A stretch of DNA of 64,000 bases from Kutzneria viridogrisea. Lineage in GTDB: Bacteria > Actinomycetota > Actinomycetes > Mycobacteriales > Pseudonocardiaceae. The notes beneath the pieces are model-generated. The model worked only from the letters and a program-made list of their open reading frames with translations, was not told the DNA's origin and made no database searches. The translations under genes were made by a program, and so were the position numbers. The stretch covers positions 277,144 through 341,143 of the forward strand of contig JACJID010000010.1 of assembly GCA_014138725.1 (NCBI GenBank), in the 5' to 3' direction. Positions within the stretch are counted from its first letter, which is position 1, and every line of letters begins with the position of its first letter. Of the stretch, positions 24,283 through 32,829 are shown one piece after another.

Positions 24283-25305
24283 GTGTGCATCGCGAAACTG
24301 AGCGTGGACCGCGTCGAACTGGCCAAGGGCTCCTACTCCACCCGGCTCGTCCAGCTCGGCGAGGCCGCCGGCCTGACCCGGCACGAGGTGCACCCCCAGC
24401 CCGGAGACGTACTGCTGGCCAGGGTGACCGAGGTGGGCGAACACCGCTACCTGGAACGCCCCGACGGCAGGCTGGCCAACCTGTTCGACGACGACGAGGT
24501 GCTGCTCTGCTACGGAGAGCACGAGCAGGCCCAGGTCCCCGACGACCTCGGTCCCTGCCAGCTCGTGGCGGCCGGGGGCGTCGCGGCCCGCACCGAGCGC
24601 GAGGGCACGAAGGCCCGGACCTCGTTGGTACCGCTCGGATTGCTCGTCGACGAGGAGGGCCAGGTGCTCAACCTGCGCCGCTGGGCGATGCGGATGCCGG
24701 TGCCGTACCCGTCGCGACCGGTCACGCTGGTGATCACGGGTACCGGCGCGGGCACGGGCAAGACCTCGGCCGCGGCCGCGCTCATCCGCGGGCTGAACAA
24801 GGCGGGCTTCCAGGTCGGCGCGGCCAAGGTGACCGGAACCGGCATGGGCGTGGAGACCTGGGTCATGCGTGACGCGGGGGCCAAGACGGTGCTGGACATG
24901 ACCGACGCGGGGCTGGCCTCGACCTACCGGGCGAGCCTGCCGACCCTGGTGCGGACCTTCGAACTGCTGGTGGCGCAGCTCGCGGCGACCGGGGTCGGGG
25001 TGGTCGTGGTGGAACTGGCCGAGGGCATACCGCAGGCCGAGACCGGGGCGCTGCTGGCCACGCCGGACTTCGCGCACTGCGTGGACGGGGTCCTGGTCGC
25101 GGCGCACGACGCGGTCGGGGCGGGCAGCGGGGTGGCGCGACTGCGGACCTGGGACCTGCCGGTGATCGGGGTGACCGGGCGGCTCACCCGCTCCACGGCA
25201 ACGGCCGGGCAGGCCGCACAGCTGACGGACCTGCCGGTGCTCACGCTGGCGGACCTGCGCGGCCCGGAGACCGCGGGCTCGCTGGCCAAGCCGCTGGCGC
25301 GCTGA
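24283..25305 (+). CDS. P-loop NTPase, DUF1611-like two-domain protein
   Basis: This is a 340-residue protein. The N-terminal domain (about 1-140) is beta-rich and nucleic-acid- or ligand-binding in appearance (HEVHPQPGDVLLARVTEVGE, DGRLANLFDDDEVLLCYGEH). The C-terminal domain has a Walker A motif ITGTGAGTGKTSAAAAL at about residue 145 and follows the DUF1611-like pattern (VTGTGMGVETW, VVVVELAEGIPQAET, VIGVTGRLT). Some DUF1611 proteins acetylate D-amino acids or amidate substrates, but the function here is unknown. The GTG at 24283 is chosen for its AGAAGGGA site; an ATG at 24244 is in frame. It converges on the thiopeptide-type operon across a terminator and is divergent from the SARP. Confidence 0.65.
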   Translation: MCIAKLSVDRVELAKGSYSTRLVQLGEAAGLTRHEVHPQPGDVLLARVTEVGEHRYLERPDGRLANLFDDDEVLLCYGEHEQAQVPDDLGPCQLVAAGGVAARTEREGTKARTSLVPLGLLVDEEGQVLNLRRWAMRMPVPYPSRPVTLVITGTGAGTGKTSAAAALIRGLNKAGFQVGAAKVTGTGMGVETWVMRDAGAKTVLDMTDAGLASTYRASLPTLVRTFELLVAQLAATGVGVVVVELAEGIPQAETGALLATPDFAHCVDGVLVAAHDAVGAGSGVARLRTWDLPVIGVTGRLTRSTATAGQAAQLTDLPVLTLADLRGPETAGSLAKPLAR

Positions 25306-25313
25306 GCCCGGGC

Positions 25314-25345
25314 GGCGGGTGGGCGACGAGCACCGCCCACCCGCC
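25314..25345. terminator. Bidirectional terminator
   Basis: A perfect 12-bp stem (GGCGGGTGGGCG with its complement) has an 8-base loop. It lies between the P-loop gene stop at 25305 and the YcaO stop at 25352. Confidence 0.75.
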
Positions 25346-25351
25346 GACGCG

Positions 25352-27331
25352 TCACGGGAAGGGATGCGGGTACGGGTTGACCTCGTCCGGGGACAGCGGG
25401 GCGTCCCGGTACCCGAGCAGCTGCGGCACCTGGTGCAGCCTGGGCAGGCCGTGCACCCGCCGCAGGTGGTGGCCGAAGCTCATCGGCATCGTGCCGGGAA
25501 TGACCACCTTCACGCAGTGGAACCCGCCGACGCGCTGCTCCGCGGTGGTCTGGTCCACCACGATGACGTCCAGTCCCGTCGTGAGATAGCGCCGCACCAG
25601 CTCCAGCAGGTCCGCGCGCAGATCGTCCTGCTCGGCGAAGCCCGCGTTCGCGGCGATCTCCGCGAGACTCCGCGCGGGGCGGTCGGTGTCGAGGAAGTCG
25701 AACCGGTGGAAGACCTCGGGGCAGGCGTAGAGCAGCGAGTGGTCGTGCATGTGCCGCACCAGCGTGGAGTCCGCGGCCATGGCCCGCGCGCGCTCGGCGT
25801 CCTGCGCGTAGCTGCGGGTGATCCCGCCCATCACCGGTCCCAGCTCGAACAACGCGTTGCGCAGGGCCTTCTCGGCGATCAGGTGCGATCCGCCGGTGCA
25901 GATGGACCTGGCGACCGCCTGCCCCTGCTCCGGGTTCACCGCCATCAGCCAGACGCAGGGGATCCGCTGCTCGACCGTGGTGTCGAAGGCCCTTATCCGC
26001 CAACCGGTCTCGTCCTCCACCCGCCTGCGGATCACCGCGATCAACCGGTCCTCCGAGGAGTCCAGGTCGATGGGTGGCACCGGCATCCTGCCGTACCAGG
26101 TCAGCAGGAACGCGTCCCGTTCGGCCACCTCCAGGATCGCGTGCAGGATGGCCTCCTCCAGGCAGCCGCCGAGCGCGCACCCGTTGGAGGTCTCCATGAC
26201 GAAGGTGGACCGGCGCGGCTTGACCCGGTGGATCCCGTAGTAGGCGTAGGCCTCCGGGACCAGCACCGGCTCGTCCCTTGCGAAGGAGTACCCCCACACC
26301 CAGTCCAGTTCGAGGTCCTCGTCGAAGGCGGTGAACGGGAAACCCGGCCCGTGGTTCTCCGGCGGGTGGGTGCCCAGGGTCCTCGGGTCGACCGCGTGCT
26401 CCCGGACGGCGGCGAACGAGGCGTGCACCGCGGTCCGCTTCCCGCCCGGCTGCATGCCCGCCCACCGCTCCAGGGACTCCAGCACCGAGGTGGTCAGGCT
26501 GGTCCGGTAGTTGTCGCTGCGCCCCCAGCTCCACTCCACGCTGTCCGGTCCGCGCAGGCCCATCGGCGCCGCCGCCACGGCGAGCCCGGCCTGGTCACTC
26601 AGCTCCACCCCGCGGACCAGTCCGGCCACGGGGTCGACGTAGGTGTCGAGCAGGTGCTGGTGCTCCAGCTCCGCGGAGCGCACCCGGAAGCGGTCCCGTG
26701 CGGGCTTGATGCGCCTGCTGAGCGTGATCCGCGCGCGCTCGGCGCTGTCCTCGGGCAGGTCGGCGCAGTCCGGGCAGACCGGGTCGGGCAGGAACCGGTG
26801 CCGGTTCACCGTGAGGTCGCGCAGCCCCACCCGGAGCAGGGCGCCGACCGTCCTGGGCGGGGACTCCACGTCGCCGACCCGGGCCACCTCGTCGGCCACC
26901 AGCGCGCCCACGAGGTCGCAGGCCAGGCCGGTCAGCAGCGAGGAGGGCCTGGCACGCAGCGCGGCACCGTGTTCGCGGCGCACCTCGTCGTGTGCGGCGG
27001 GGTTCTGGCGAGCCCGTCGCCTTCGCAGTTCCGCACAGGTGTGGCAGCCCGGTGTGCCAGGGGTGGTCAGCGGGCCGACGACCACGTGGCCGAGCTCGGC
27101 GACAACCGGCAGCCACGGGTGCCCGGCGGCGGTGCTGCCCGCACCCGCCGCGGCGTGCCCGCCGGTGTCCCAGGAGTCGCTGGCGAGTACCAGCGCGGTA
27201 CAGCCGGGGACCCCTTCGGCGAGTGCGGTGTCGACGACCTGGGCGATCCTCAGGTTGGCCGCGGCGAGTGCGCTGTGGATCGAGGTGTGCAGGGCGCCCG
27301 ACCCCGCCAGTGCGACCGATCGATCAGTCAT
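25352..27331 (-). CDS. YcaO azoline cyclodehydratase (thiopeptide TbtG-type)
   Basis: This is a 659-residue protein. The N-terminal partner domain (about 1-225) carries two Cys pairs (GCHTCAELR and CPDCADLP) expected to bind zinc. The YcaO domain follows, with ATP-site helices SLTTSVLESLERWAG, CLEEAILHAILEVAERDAF and ALRNALFELG. The C-terminus NPYPHPFP preserves the alternating-proline tail typical of azoline-forming YcaO enzymes. The enzyme converts Cys (and sometimes Ser/Thr) to azolines using ATP. Its ATG overlaps the end of the Ocin-ThiF gene by 8 bases. It is the last gene of a seven-gene operon in the order A-B-C-D-E-F-G known from thiomuracin-type clusters. Confidence 0.93.
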   Translation of the reverse strand: MTDRSVALAGSGALHTSIHSALAAANLRIAQVVDTALAEGVPGCTALVLASDSWDTGGHAAAGAGSTAAGHPWLPVVAELGHVVVGPLTTPGTPGCHTCAELRRRRARQNPAAHDEVRREHGAALRARPSSLLTGLACDLVGALVADEVARVGDVESPPRTVGALLRVGLRDLTVNRHRFLPDPVCPDCADLPEDSAERARITLSRRIKPARDRFRVRSAELEHQHLLDTYVDPVAGLVRGVELSDQAGLAVAAAPMGLRGPDSVEWSWGRSDNYRTSLTTSVLESLERWAGMQPGGKRTAVHASFAAVREHAVDPRTLGTHPPENHGPGFPFTAFDEDLELDWVWGYSFARDEPVLVPEAYAYYGIHRVKPRRSTFVMETSNGCALGGCLEEAILHAILEVAERDAFLLTWYGRMPVPPIDLDSSEDRLIAVIRRRVEDETGWRIRAFDTTVEQRIPCVWLMAVNPEQGQAVARSICTGGSHLIAEKALRNALFELGPVMGGITRSYAQDAERARAMAADSTLVRHMHDHSLLYACPEVFHRFDFLDTDRPARSLAEIAANAGFAEQDDLRADLLELVRRYLTTGLDVIVVDQTTAEQRVGGFHCVKVVIPGTMPMSFGHHLRRVHGLPRLHQVPQLLGYRDAPLSPDEVNPYPHPFP

Positions 27332-29357
27332 CGAGCAACACCACCTGTGCGACGTGGGGCAGGATCCCGCTCATCTCCGGGTCGTGGTCCAGCGGCACCG
27401 CCACCGGCGTGAACCCCTTGCGGCGCAACGCGCTGACCGCGGTGGCGAGGTCCACGTCCGGGCGCGGACCGACCGGCTCGGCACCGACGAGGGCCAGCGG
27501 CAGCGGGTCCACCTTCGGTGGGGCGTACTCCGGTTGCCGGTGGATCTCGGCCTGGCAGGCCAACAGCGCGGACTCCAGCCCCTCGTGCAGGGCATCGGCG
27601 AACCTGAGTGCGCTGGCACAGCAGACGGCGGTGCCGTCGAGGGAGAGGACCAGGGTCGGCACGCCCAGTTCGCCGGTGACGTCGTGCACGGTCAGCGACC
27701 GGCCCGCGGCCGCCACCAGCCGGAGGTAGTGCGTGCCCCGGGCGTCGAGCTCACACCGGTCCAGGGCCAGCGGCACAGCCCGGTCCAGCGCGGCGAGGGT
27801 CAGTTCCCGGCAGCGCCCCACCAGGCTCGCGAGGACCGCCTCCTGCCAGCTGTACCCGGCTGCCGCACCGGAGTACACGACGTCCTGGGCCGACCCGGTG
27901 TCCAGCACCGGGAACACGGACCGGACCTCCACCTGCCGGGGACGGCCGTCGACCAGGCTCACCCCCCACAGCCAGCCGCGGTGCCCGCCCTCGACCAGCC
28001 TGGCCAGGCCCTCGTCCGGATCGGAGCCATCGCCTGCCCCGCCGTCGGTGTAGAGCAGCCTCGGGTCCACGACCATCGAGCTGTAGGCGGCGAAGGCGCG
28101 CAGCGCGGCCCGGTGCCGCGCGGTGCTGAAGTCGTGCCCGGCCGCCGTCACCGACACCTCCTCGCCCTGCACCAGGCCGAGGGGATCGGCCAGGACCGCC
28201 TCGCAGACGTTCAGCGGCAGCTGGCTGAAATCACGCTCCCCCAAGCGAAGCAGCGGTCCCACCCGGCCGTCGACCACCTTGGCCGCCCGCACCGAGAACT
28301 CCTCCTCGGACAGCGGCTCCCTGGTGGCCAGCACGGAGATCATCTGGTGGAACTCGGCGATGCCCAGCGCTCGGGCCGGCCGCCCGAACGGATGTGGCAC
28401 CACCCGGTGCGAACTGCTCGCCGGGCCGCTGAAGTCCAGGCGGGTGACGCTGCGCTGGGCGGGGTCGGTGAGGGAGGTCGCCCCGGTCAGCTCGCAGAAC
28501 ACGCGGTGCACGAGGTGTGCCGCCATCGTGGCGGTGGCGAGGGAGCCGGGGCGCTCCGGCCCCTCGCCACCAGCCGCCCGTGGCCCCAGGACGCGGCGCC
28601 ACACCGCACCCCGGTCCGTCCCTCCGGACAGCGGCAACGGCCCCACCCAGGCACCGTCGCCGTCCACGAACGCTTGAACGAGCAGCGCGCCGCTGTCCAC
28701 GCAGGCACGGGCCAGCGCGTCCGCTCGGGTGGGCACGTACCGGTCGGAGACCTGCATGACCAGGCGGACCCCGTCGAGCAGGTGCATCAACCGCCGGTAG
28801 TCGGGTTCCCCGCTGAGGATGTGCTCGTTGCGCAGCACCGCGAGCCCCTGGGTGGGCGTGGGCGCGGTGGACTCGAGCTCGCTCAGGTCGGTCGGGCACT
28901 CGTCGGTGATGGCCACGGTCACCCGGCTCAGTCCGGAGCGCAGTGCCGCGTTCACCGCGGCGGCCAGGCTCCGCCCCGCGCCGATCACCAGGGTCCGCGT
29001 GCCACGGTAGCGCTGGAACCAGGAGACGGCGAAATCCCGGTAGTAGTCGACAAAACCGACCTCGGCCGCGAAGGGGGCGAGCAGCCGGGCCGGGGGCAGT
29101 TGGGTGGGCGGGGCCTCGCGCGCGACGCCCCGGTCCAGCAGCGTGCGCACCAGGCCGCCGACGAACTCGGCCCGGTCCGCGGACAGCCCGGCGAGCAGGT
29201 CGGTCAGGGAGTTCTCCCCGTCCAGGTGCGGGGCCAGCCGTCGCACCCACTGCGCGATCGAGTCCCCGGACAGCAGCACCGGCCCGTCGTGGGTGAGCCA
29301 GAAGGCCCCCTCGGGCAGCGAGGCGAAGTAGGCGTCCGGTCGCAGCATCGGCCTCAT
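27324..29357 (-). CDS. Ocin-ThiF-like leader-binding partner protein (TbtF-type)
   Basis: This 677-residue protein has an N-terminal RRE-like region (DAYFASLPEGAFWLTHDGPV). An E1/ThiF-like Rossmann segment follows (TRTLVIGAGRSLAAAVNAAL, then SRVTVAITDECP). In thiopeptide pathways this protein binds the leader and brings the substrate to the YcaO cyclodehydratase; it has no adenylating activity of its own. The roughly 400-residue C-terminal part resembles an inactive nitroreductase/YcaO-associated region (ALGIAEFHQMISVLATREPL, YTDGGAGDGSD). The ATG at 29357 overlaps the dehydrogenase stop (ATGA), showing tight coupling. Confidence 0.85.
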   Translation of the reverse strand: MRPMLRPDAYFASLPEGAFWLTHDGPVLLSGDSIAQWVRRLAPHLDGENSLTDLLAGLSADRAEFVGGLVRTLLDRGVAREAPPTQLPPARLLAPFAAEVGFVDYYRDFAVSWFQRYRGTRTLVIGAGRSLAAAVNAALRSGLSRVTVAITDECPTDLSELESTAPTPTQGLAVLRNEHILSGEPDYRRLMHLLDGVRLVMQVSDRYVPTRADALARACVDSGALLVQAFVDGDGAWVGPLPLSGGTDRGAVWRRVLGPRAAGGEGPERPGSLATATMAAHLVHRVFCELTGATSLTDPAQRSVTRLDFSGPASSSHRVVPHPFGRPARALGIAEFHQMISVLATREPLSEEEFSVRAAKVVDGRVGPLLRLGERDFSQLPLNVCEAVLADPLGLVQGEEVSVTAAGHDFSTARHRAALRAFAAYSSMVVDPRLLYTDGGAGDGSDPDEGLARLVEGGHRGWLWGVSLVDGRPRQVEVRSVFPVLDTGSAQDVVYSGAAAGYSWQEAVLASLVGRCRELTLAALDRAVPLALDRCELDARGTHYLRLVAAAGRSLTVHDVTGELGVPTLVLSLDGTAVCCASALRFADALHEGLESALLACQAEIHRQPEYAPPKVDPLPLALVGAEPVGPRPDVDLATAVSALRRKGFTPVAVPLDHDPEMSGILPHVAQVVLLDD

Positions 29358-30757
29358 CGGACGCTCTCCTGGGACGGGGCGGCGACCTGGGGCACGCTGC
29401 CGACGCAGAACGCGCCGACGCCCGCCTCCACCATCTGGTCGATGCCCGTGGCCTCGGCGAAGTACTCGTTGCCGCCCAACGCCAGCGCGCAGGGCGCCAG
29501 CCCCATGGCCGTGGCGACGAGGTACAGGGTCTGGTAGAGGACGCCGACGTTCTTGAGGGTGAGCGAGTAGCCCATGCCCTGGTACTTCCACATCACCCTG
29601 CCGAACCGGGTCGTGATCACGAACAACACCTGCGGAGCCCCCGCCCAGTTGAGCAGTGCCCGCGTCGAGGTCGCGTGCGCGGGCACCTGGTTGAGGCGGT
29701 GCTCGTACGCGTCGTAGTGGTAGAGCCCGGGTTCAAGTCCGTCCACCTTCCTGACCAACGGGTAGATCTCCAACTCGTGCACGCTGCCGCCCGTGGGGTG
29801 CGGGCGGTCCGAGACCTCCTGGCCGCCGTGCCAGCCCGCGCCGCGGACCCGCGCGCACCGGTAGAGCAGCTCGCCCAGTTGCGCCGCGGTGAGCGGGGCG
29901 TCGTCGTCGTGCTCGCGCACCGACTTGCGCGCCTCGATCGCCTCGGTGAGCGTGATGTCCTCGCGGCGCAACCGGTCGAGGTCGGGCCTGGGCAGGTCGA
30001 CCAGCGGTCCGCCGAAGGGCGGCCGGCGCCCGGGCAGCGGGTCGAAGTGCCGCCTGGCCCAGTAGGTCCCGCCGAACCGGCCCCCGGACTCCGCCGCCGA
30101 CCGGTTGCTGATGTGGTGGAACCACAGCTCGTGCGTGCTCCACTGGGCGGACCGCATCTGCTCCGCCTCGCCCCTGGGCACGAGCAGACCGGCGCACCAC
30201 AGGTCGGCCAGCAGCCGCCTGCCCACCCGGCTCGGCACGGGTTCGGCCCTGCCGGGTTCGGACAGCATCGTCAGTGCGCCGAGCCAGGCCAGCGCCCCGG
30301 GGTCGTGGAAGGTCACCTCGTAGCCGGCGACCGGGGACTCCAGCAGCATGCGATCGCCCTCGCGCCGCAGCACCGCGAACCGGGACAGGGTGCACGAGGA
30401 GGGCAGCGGATCGCCGGTGGCGACCTGGCCGGTGCCCTGCGGGAGCAGCGTGTACACCGGCTCGCCGTTCCAGCTGATCTCGGTGGTCAGCCAGCCGCCG
30501 TCGCGCAGCCGCTCCAGCATCCCGCGCACGGTGTGGTGGCTGCCGTAGCCATCGTCGGCGAGCAGGTCGGCCACATCGCACGGGGCGGCCAGCGCGCGCA
30601 GCAGCGCCGACTCCCCCGCGTCCAACTGCCCGAACGACTGGCTGAACGGCTTGGCAACCAGGAACACCTCCTGGTTGCCGCTGACTGCGCAGTGCACGCC
30701 CGGGCGCAGCAGCACGACCTCCCGCAGACCCGTGCGCTCGGTCACCAGCTCGCTCAC
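29354..30757 (-). CDS. SagB-type FMN azoline dehydrogenase (TbtE-type)
   Basis: This 467-residue protein oxidises thiazolines to thiazoles. The N-terminal 200 residues are a winged-helix-like adaptor. The nitroreductase-fold domain begins near residue 260 with LTEAIEARKSVREHDDDAPL, followed by QLGELLYRCARVRG, PTGGSVHELEIYPLV, LKNVGVLYQTLYLVATAMGL and PCALALGG, the FMN-binding and dimer blocks of the SagB family. The GTG start at 30757 overlaps the preceding stop (GTGA). Loss of this enzyme would leave azolines unoxidised. Confidence 0.92.
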   Translation of the reverse strand: MSELVTERTGLREVVLLRPGVHCAVSGNQEVFLVAKPFSQSFGQLDAGESALLRALAAPCDVADLLADDGYGSHHTVRGMLERLRDGGWLTTEISWNGEPVYTLLPQGTGQVATGDPLPSSCTLSRFAVLRREGDRMLLESPVAGYEVTFHDPGALAWLGALTMLSEPGRAEPVPSRVGRRLLADLWCAGLLVPRGEAEQMRSAQWSTHELWFHHISNRSAAESGGRFGGTYWARRHFDPLPGRRPPFGGPLVDLPRPDLDRLRREDITLTEAIEARKSVREHDDDAPLTAAQLGELLYRCARVRGAGWHGGQEVSDRPHPTGGSVHELEIYPLVRKVDGLEPGLYHYDAYEHRLNQVPAHATSTRALLNWAGAPQVLFVITTRFGRVMWKYQGMGYSLTLKNVGVLYQTLYLVATAMGLAPCALALGGNEYFAEATGIDQMVEAGVGAFCVGSVPQVAAPSQESVR

Positions 30758-31860
30758 GCCGTCTCCCCCAGTTCGACCTCGCGGGTGGCCGCGGGGTCCC
30801 CTGGCACCGGGAAGCGGACGTCCAGCGCGCGCACCCCGAAGATCTCCTCAGCGGTGTTGGCCGCGAGGTGGCACAGCAGGAACCGTTCGACCGGGGTCAG
30901 CCCGAGCCGGGTCAGGTGCAGGTAGGTGTAGTTGAGCATCAGCCGGTACTTGCCGAACCACAACCGGTCCACCTGCGAGTGCTGCCAGCTTCCCTTGCTG
31001 TGCATCGGACTGCTGGCCAGCTTCTCGAAGTACTGCCTGCTGCCCGGCGGCGGGCCGGGCGGGTCGAGGGAGATCTGCCCGGAGGCGATCAGTTGCCCGC
31101 CGAGCCTGCGGTAGGGCACCAGCGCGCGCACCCACTCGTGCACCCAGGGCACCGCGGAGCCGCCGGTGTCCAGGGAGTCGACCACCTGACGCGCCTGCGC
31201 GACCAGTGATCGCGAGTGCAGCCGGTAGTGGCGCTGCCAGGCCGGCCGCAGACCGCCCGCCTGCGGGACCCAGGACAGGAACGCCTCGGCGTGCGAGCGG
31301 AACGACACGAACCCGCGGGCATAGCCGATGCCCGACAGGGTGTGCGCCGTGGCGATCATCAGGTCGAAGGCAAGGCGCAGCCGTTGCATGCCCGACCGCA
31401 GGGCCTCGGTCATGGCGAAGGTCAGTTCCGTGGTGTCCACGTAGAAGTCGGCGAGCAGGCTGGCCGCCTCGGTGCTGCCCAGCACGTGCAGCCGCTGGTC
31501 GTACGGGGCCTCGTGCAGCGAGTTGTCCTCGGCCAACGGCTCCAGCTGGCCGCGCTCCTGTTCGGACTCGATCAGCAACCGGTGCCCGGCCAACATCTCC
31601 TCTTTGTCGTACACGGCCGTCGAGGGGTGCTCGGCCAGGTAGCCGCCGATGACCTCGTGCACGGCGGGCAGCACGAGGTCGGCGTACTGCCTGGACCCCG
31701 TGTGGAAGTTCAGGCGCAGGTGCGGACCCCGCAGCCAGTGCGGCACGTGGTACGCGCGGATCTCCGGTCCCAGCCGCTGGAACAGCGGTCGGACCGCGTC
31801 CAGCACGAGGTCGTACTTGCGGTCCTCGTAGTAGTAGACGTGCACGCTGCGCCAGGTCAT
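30754..31860 (-). CDS. Thiopeptide pyridine synthase-like protein (TbtD-type)
   Basis: This 368-residue protein is of the thiopeptide-type bacteriocin biosynthesis family. The N-terminal signature WRSVHVYYYEDRKYDLVLDA, then HWLRGPHLRLNFHTG, matches the branch that catalyses the formal [4+2] cycloaddition of two dehydroalanines, giving the central pyridine and releasing the leader. Assignment to this branch rather than to a second elimination protein rests on its operon position (after the TbtC-like gene) and on its opening motif. If active, the product is macrocyclic. The ATG at 31860 lies 4 bases after the preceding stop. Confidence 0.8.
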   Translation of the reverse strand: MTWRSVHVYYYEDRKYDLVLDAVRPLFQRLGPEIRAYHVPHWLRGPHLRLNFHTGSRQYADLVLPAVHEVIGGYLAEHPSTAVYDKEEMLAGHRLLIESEQERGQLEPLAEDNSLHEAPYDQRLHVLGSTEAASLLADFYVDTTELTFAMTEALRSGMQRLRLAFDLMIATAHTLSGIGYARGFVSFRSHAEAFLSWVPQAGGLRPAWQRHYRLHSRSLVAQARQVVDSLDTGGSAVPWVHEWVRALVPYRRLGGQLIASGQISLDPPGPPPGSRQYFEKLASSPMHSKGSWQHSQVDRLWFGKYRLMLNYTYLHLTRLGLTPVERFLLCHLAANTAEEIFGVRALDVRFPVPGDPAATREVELGETA

Positions 31861-31863
31861 GGT

Positions 31864-32829
31864 TCAGCTCTCCTTCACGAAGTCGGACACCGCGCGCGAG
31901 GCGAGGTAGCGCAGTGCGCTCTCACCGCCGAGCGTCACCCCGAGCCGGTTGCACATCAGGTGTGCGCACTGGTCGAGCACGGTGAGCGCGCCGTGGGAGG
32001 GCCCCAGCTCACCGGCCGGCCCGACCGGGGTGAACCGCTCGTGGGCGATCTCCTCGACCAGCACCTCGCGCGTCTTGGCCACCGACAGCGCCCACCGGGT
32101 GACCGCGCCCGACCTCGGCAGCCGCTCCATGGTCGAGGCGGTCAGCCGCATCTGCTGGACCACCGCCAGCAACCTGGCCCGCTGTTCCCCGTAGTGCCGG
32201 TCGAAGGCGACGTGCGTCTGCTCGTCCCAGCCGGGCAGGTGGGACCACGCGGCGGGATCCGCCTCCACTGTGGACACTTGGGTCTCGACCCCGCACAGCA
32301 GCCAGGTCAGCACGAGCAGAGCGAAGGCCGCCGTGTCGCGCTGTTCGGTGGAGGGACTCGAACCCAGCAGTTCCAGGGTCACCCGGCTGGACACGTCGAA
32401 GTGCTTCTCCACCGCGTGGATCGAACGCCCCGCGCCGAAGCGGTGCTCCTCGCGCACGTAGGGGATGAACTCCACGGAGTTGTTCGGGAACATCACCGGA
32501 AGCGGGGTGGTGGACTCCAACTGGGAGAGGTAGGACGAGGACTGTTCGTACTGCTCCGCGCTCATCTGCTGCTGGGAGGGGTGGTCGCGCAGGTAGTCGG
32601 CACAGGCCCTGGCGACGCACCTGCGCACCAACTCCGCGCGCCTGGCCGAGGTGGGCAGCACGCGGAAGCGGATGTGCGGGCCGCCGTCCCAGTAGCGCAG
32701 GAAGAAGTAGCGGTGCGCGAGCCTGCGCCGTTGCAGGTCCTCGGCCAGCGGAGCGATCAGGCGCACCAGCACCGAGTCCAGGTCCCCGTGGTGGAACACG
32801 TGCGCACTGACCCAGTTGTCCAGGTTCAT
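31864..32829 (-). CDS. Glutamate elimination protein, SpaB_C type (TbtC-type)
   Basis: This is a 321-residue C-terminal lantibiotic-dehydratase-like protein. It opens NWVSAHVFHHGDLDSVLVRL and has FFLRYWDGGPHIRFRV, the substrate- and glutamate-binding block of the elimination domain, and it carries an Arg-rich core. In thiopeptide systems it removes glutamate from glutamylated Ser/Thr to give Dha/Dhb. The ATG at 32829 directly follows the TGA of the glutamylation gene, so the two halves of a split LanB are produced together. Confidence 0.88.
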   Translation of the reverse strand: MNLDNWVSAHVFHHGDLDSVLVRLIAPLAEDLQRRRLAHRYFFLRYWDGGPHIRFRVLPTSARRAELVRRCVARACADYLRDHPSQQQMSAEQYEQSSSYLSQLESTTPLPVMFPNNSVEFIPYVREEHRFGAGRSIHAVEKHFDVSSRVTLELLGSSPSTEQRDTAAFALLVLTWLLCGVETQVSTVEADPAAWSHLPGWDEQTHVAFDRHYGEQRARLLAVVQQMRLTASTMERLPRSGAVTRWALSVAKTREVLVEEIAHERFTPVGPAGELGPSHGALTVLDQCAHLMCNRLGVTLGGESALRYLASRAVSDFVKES

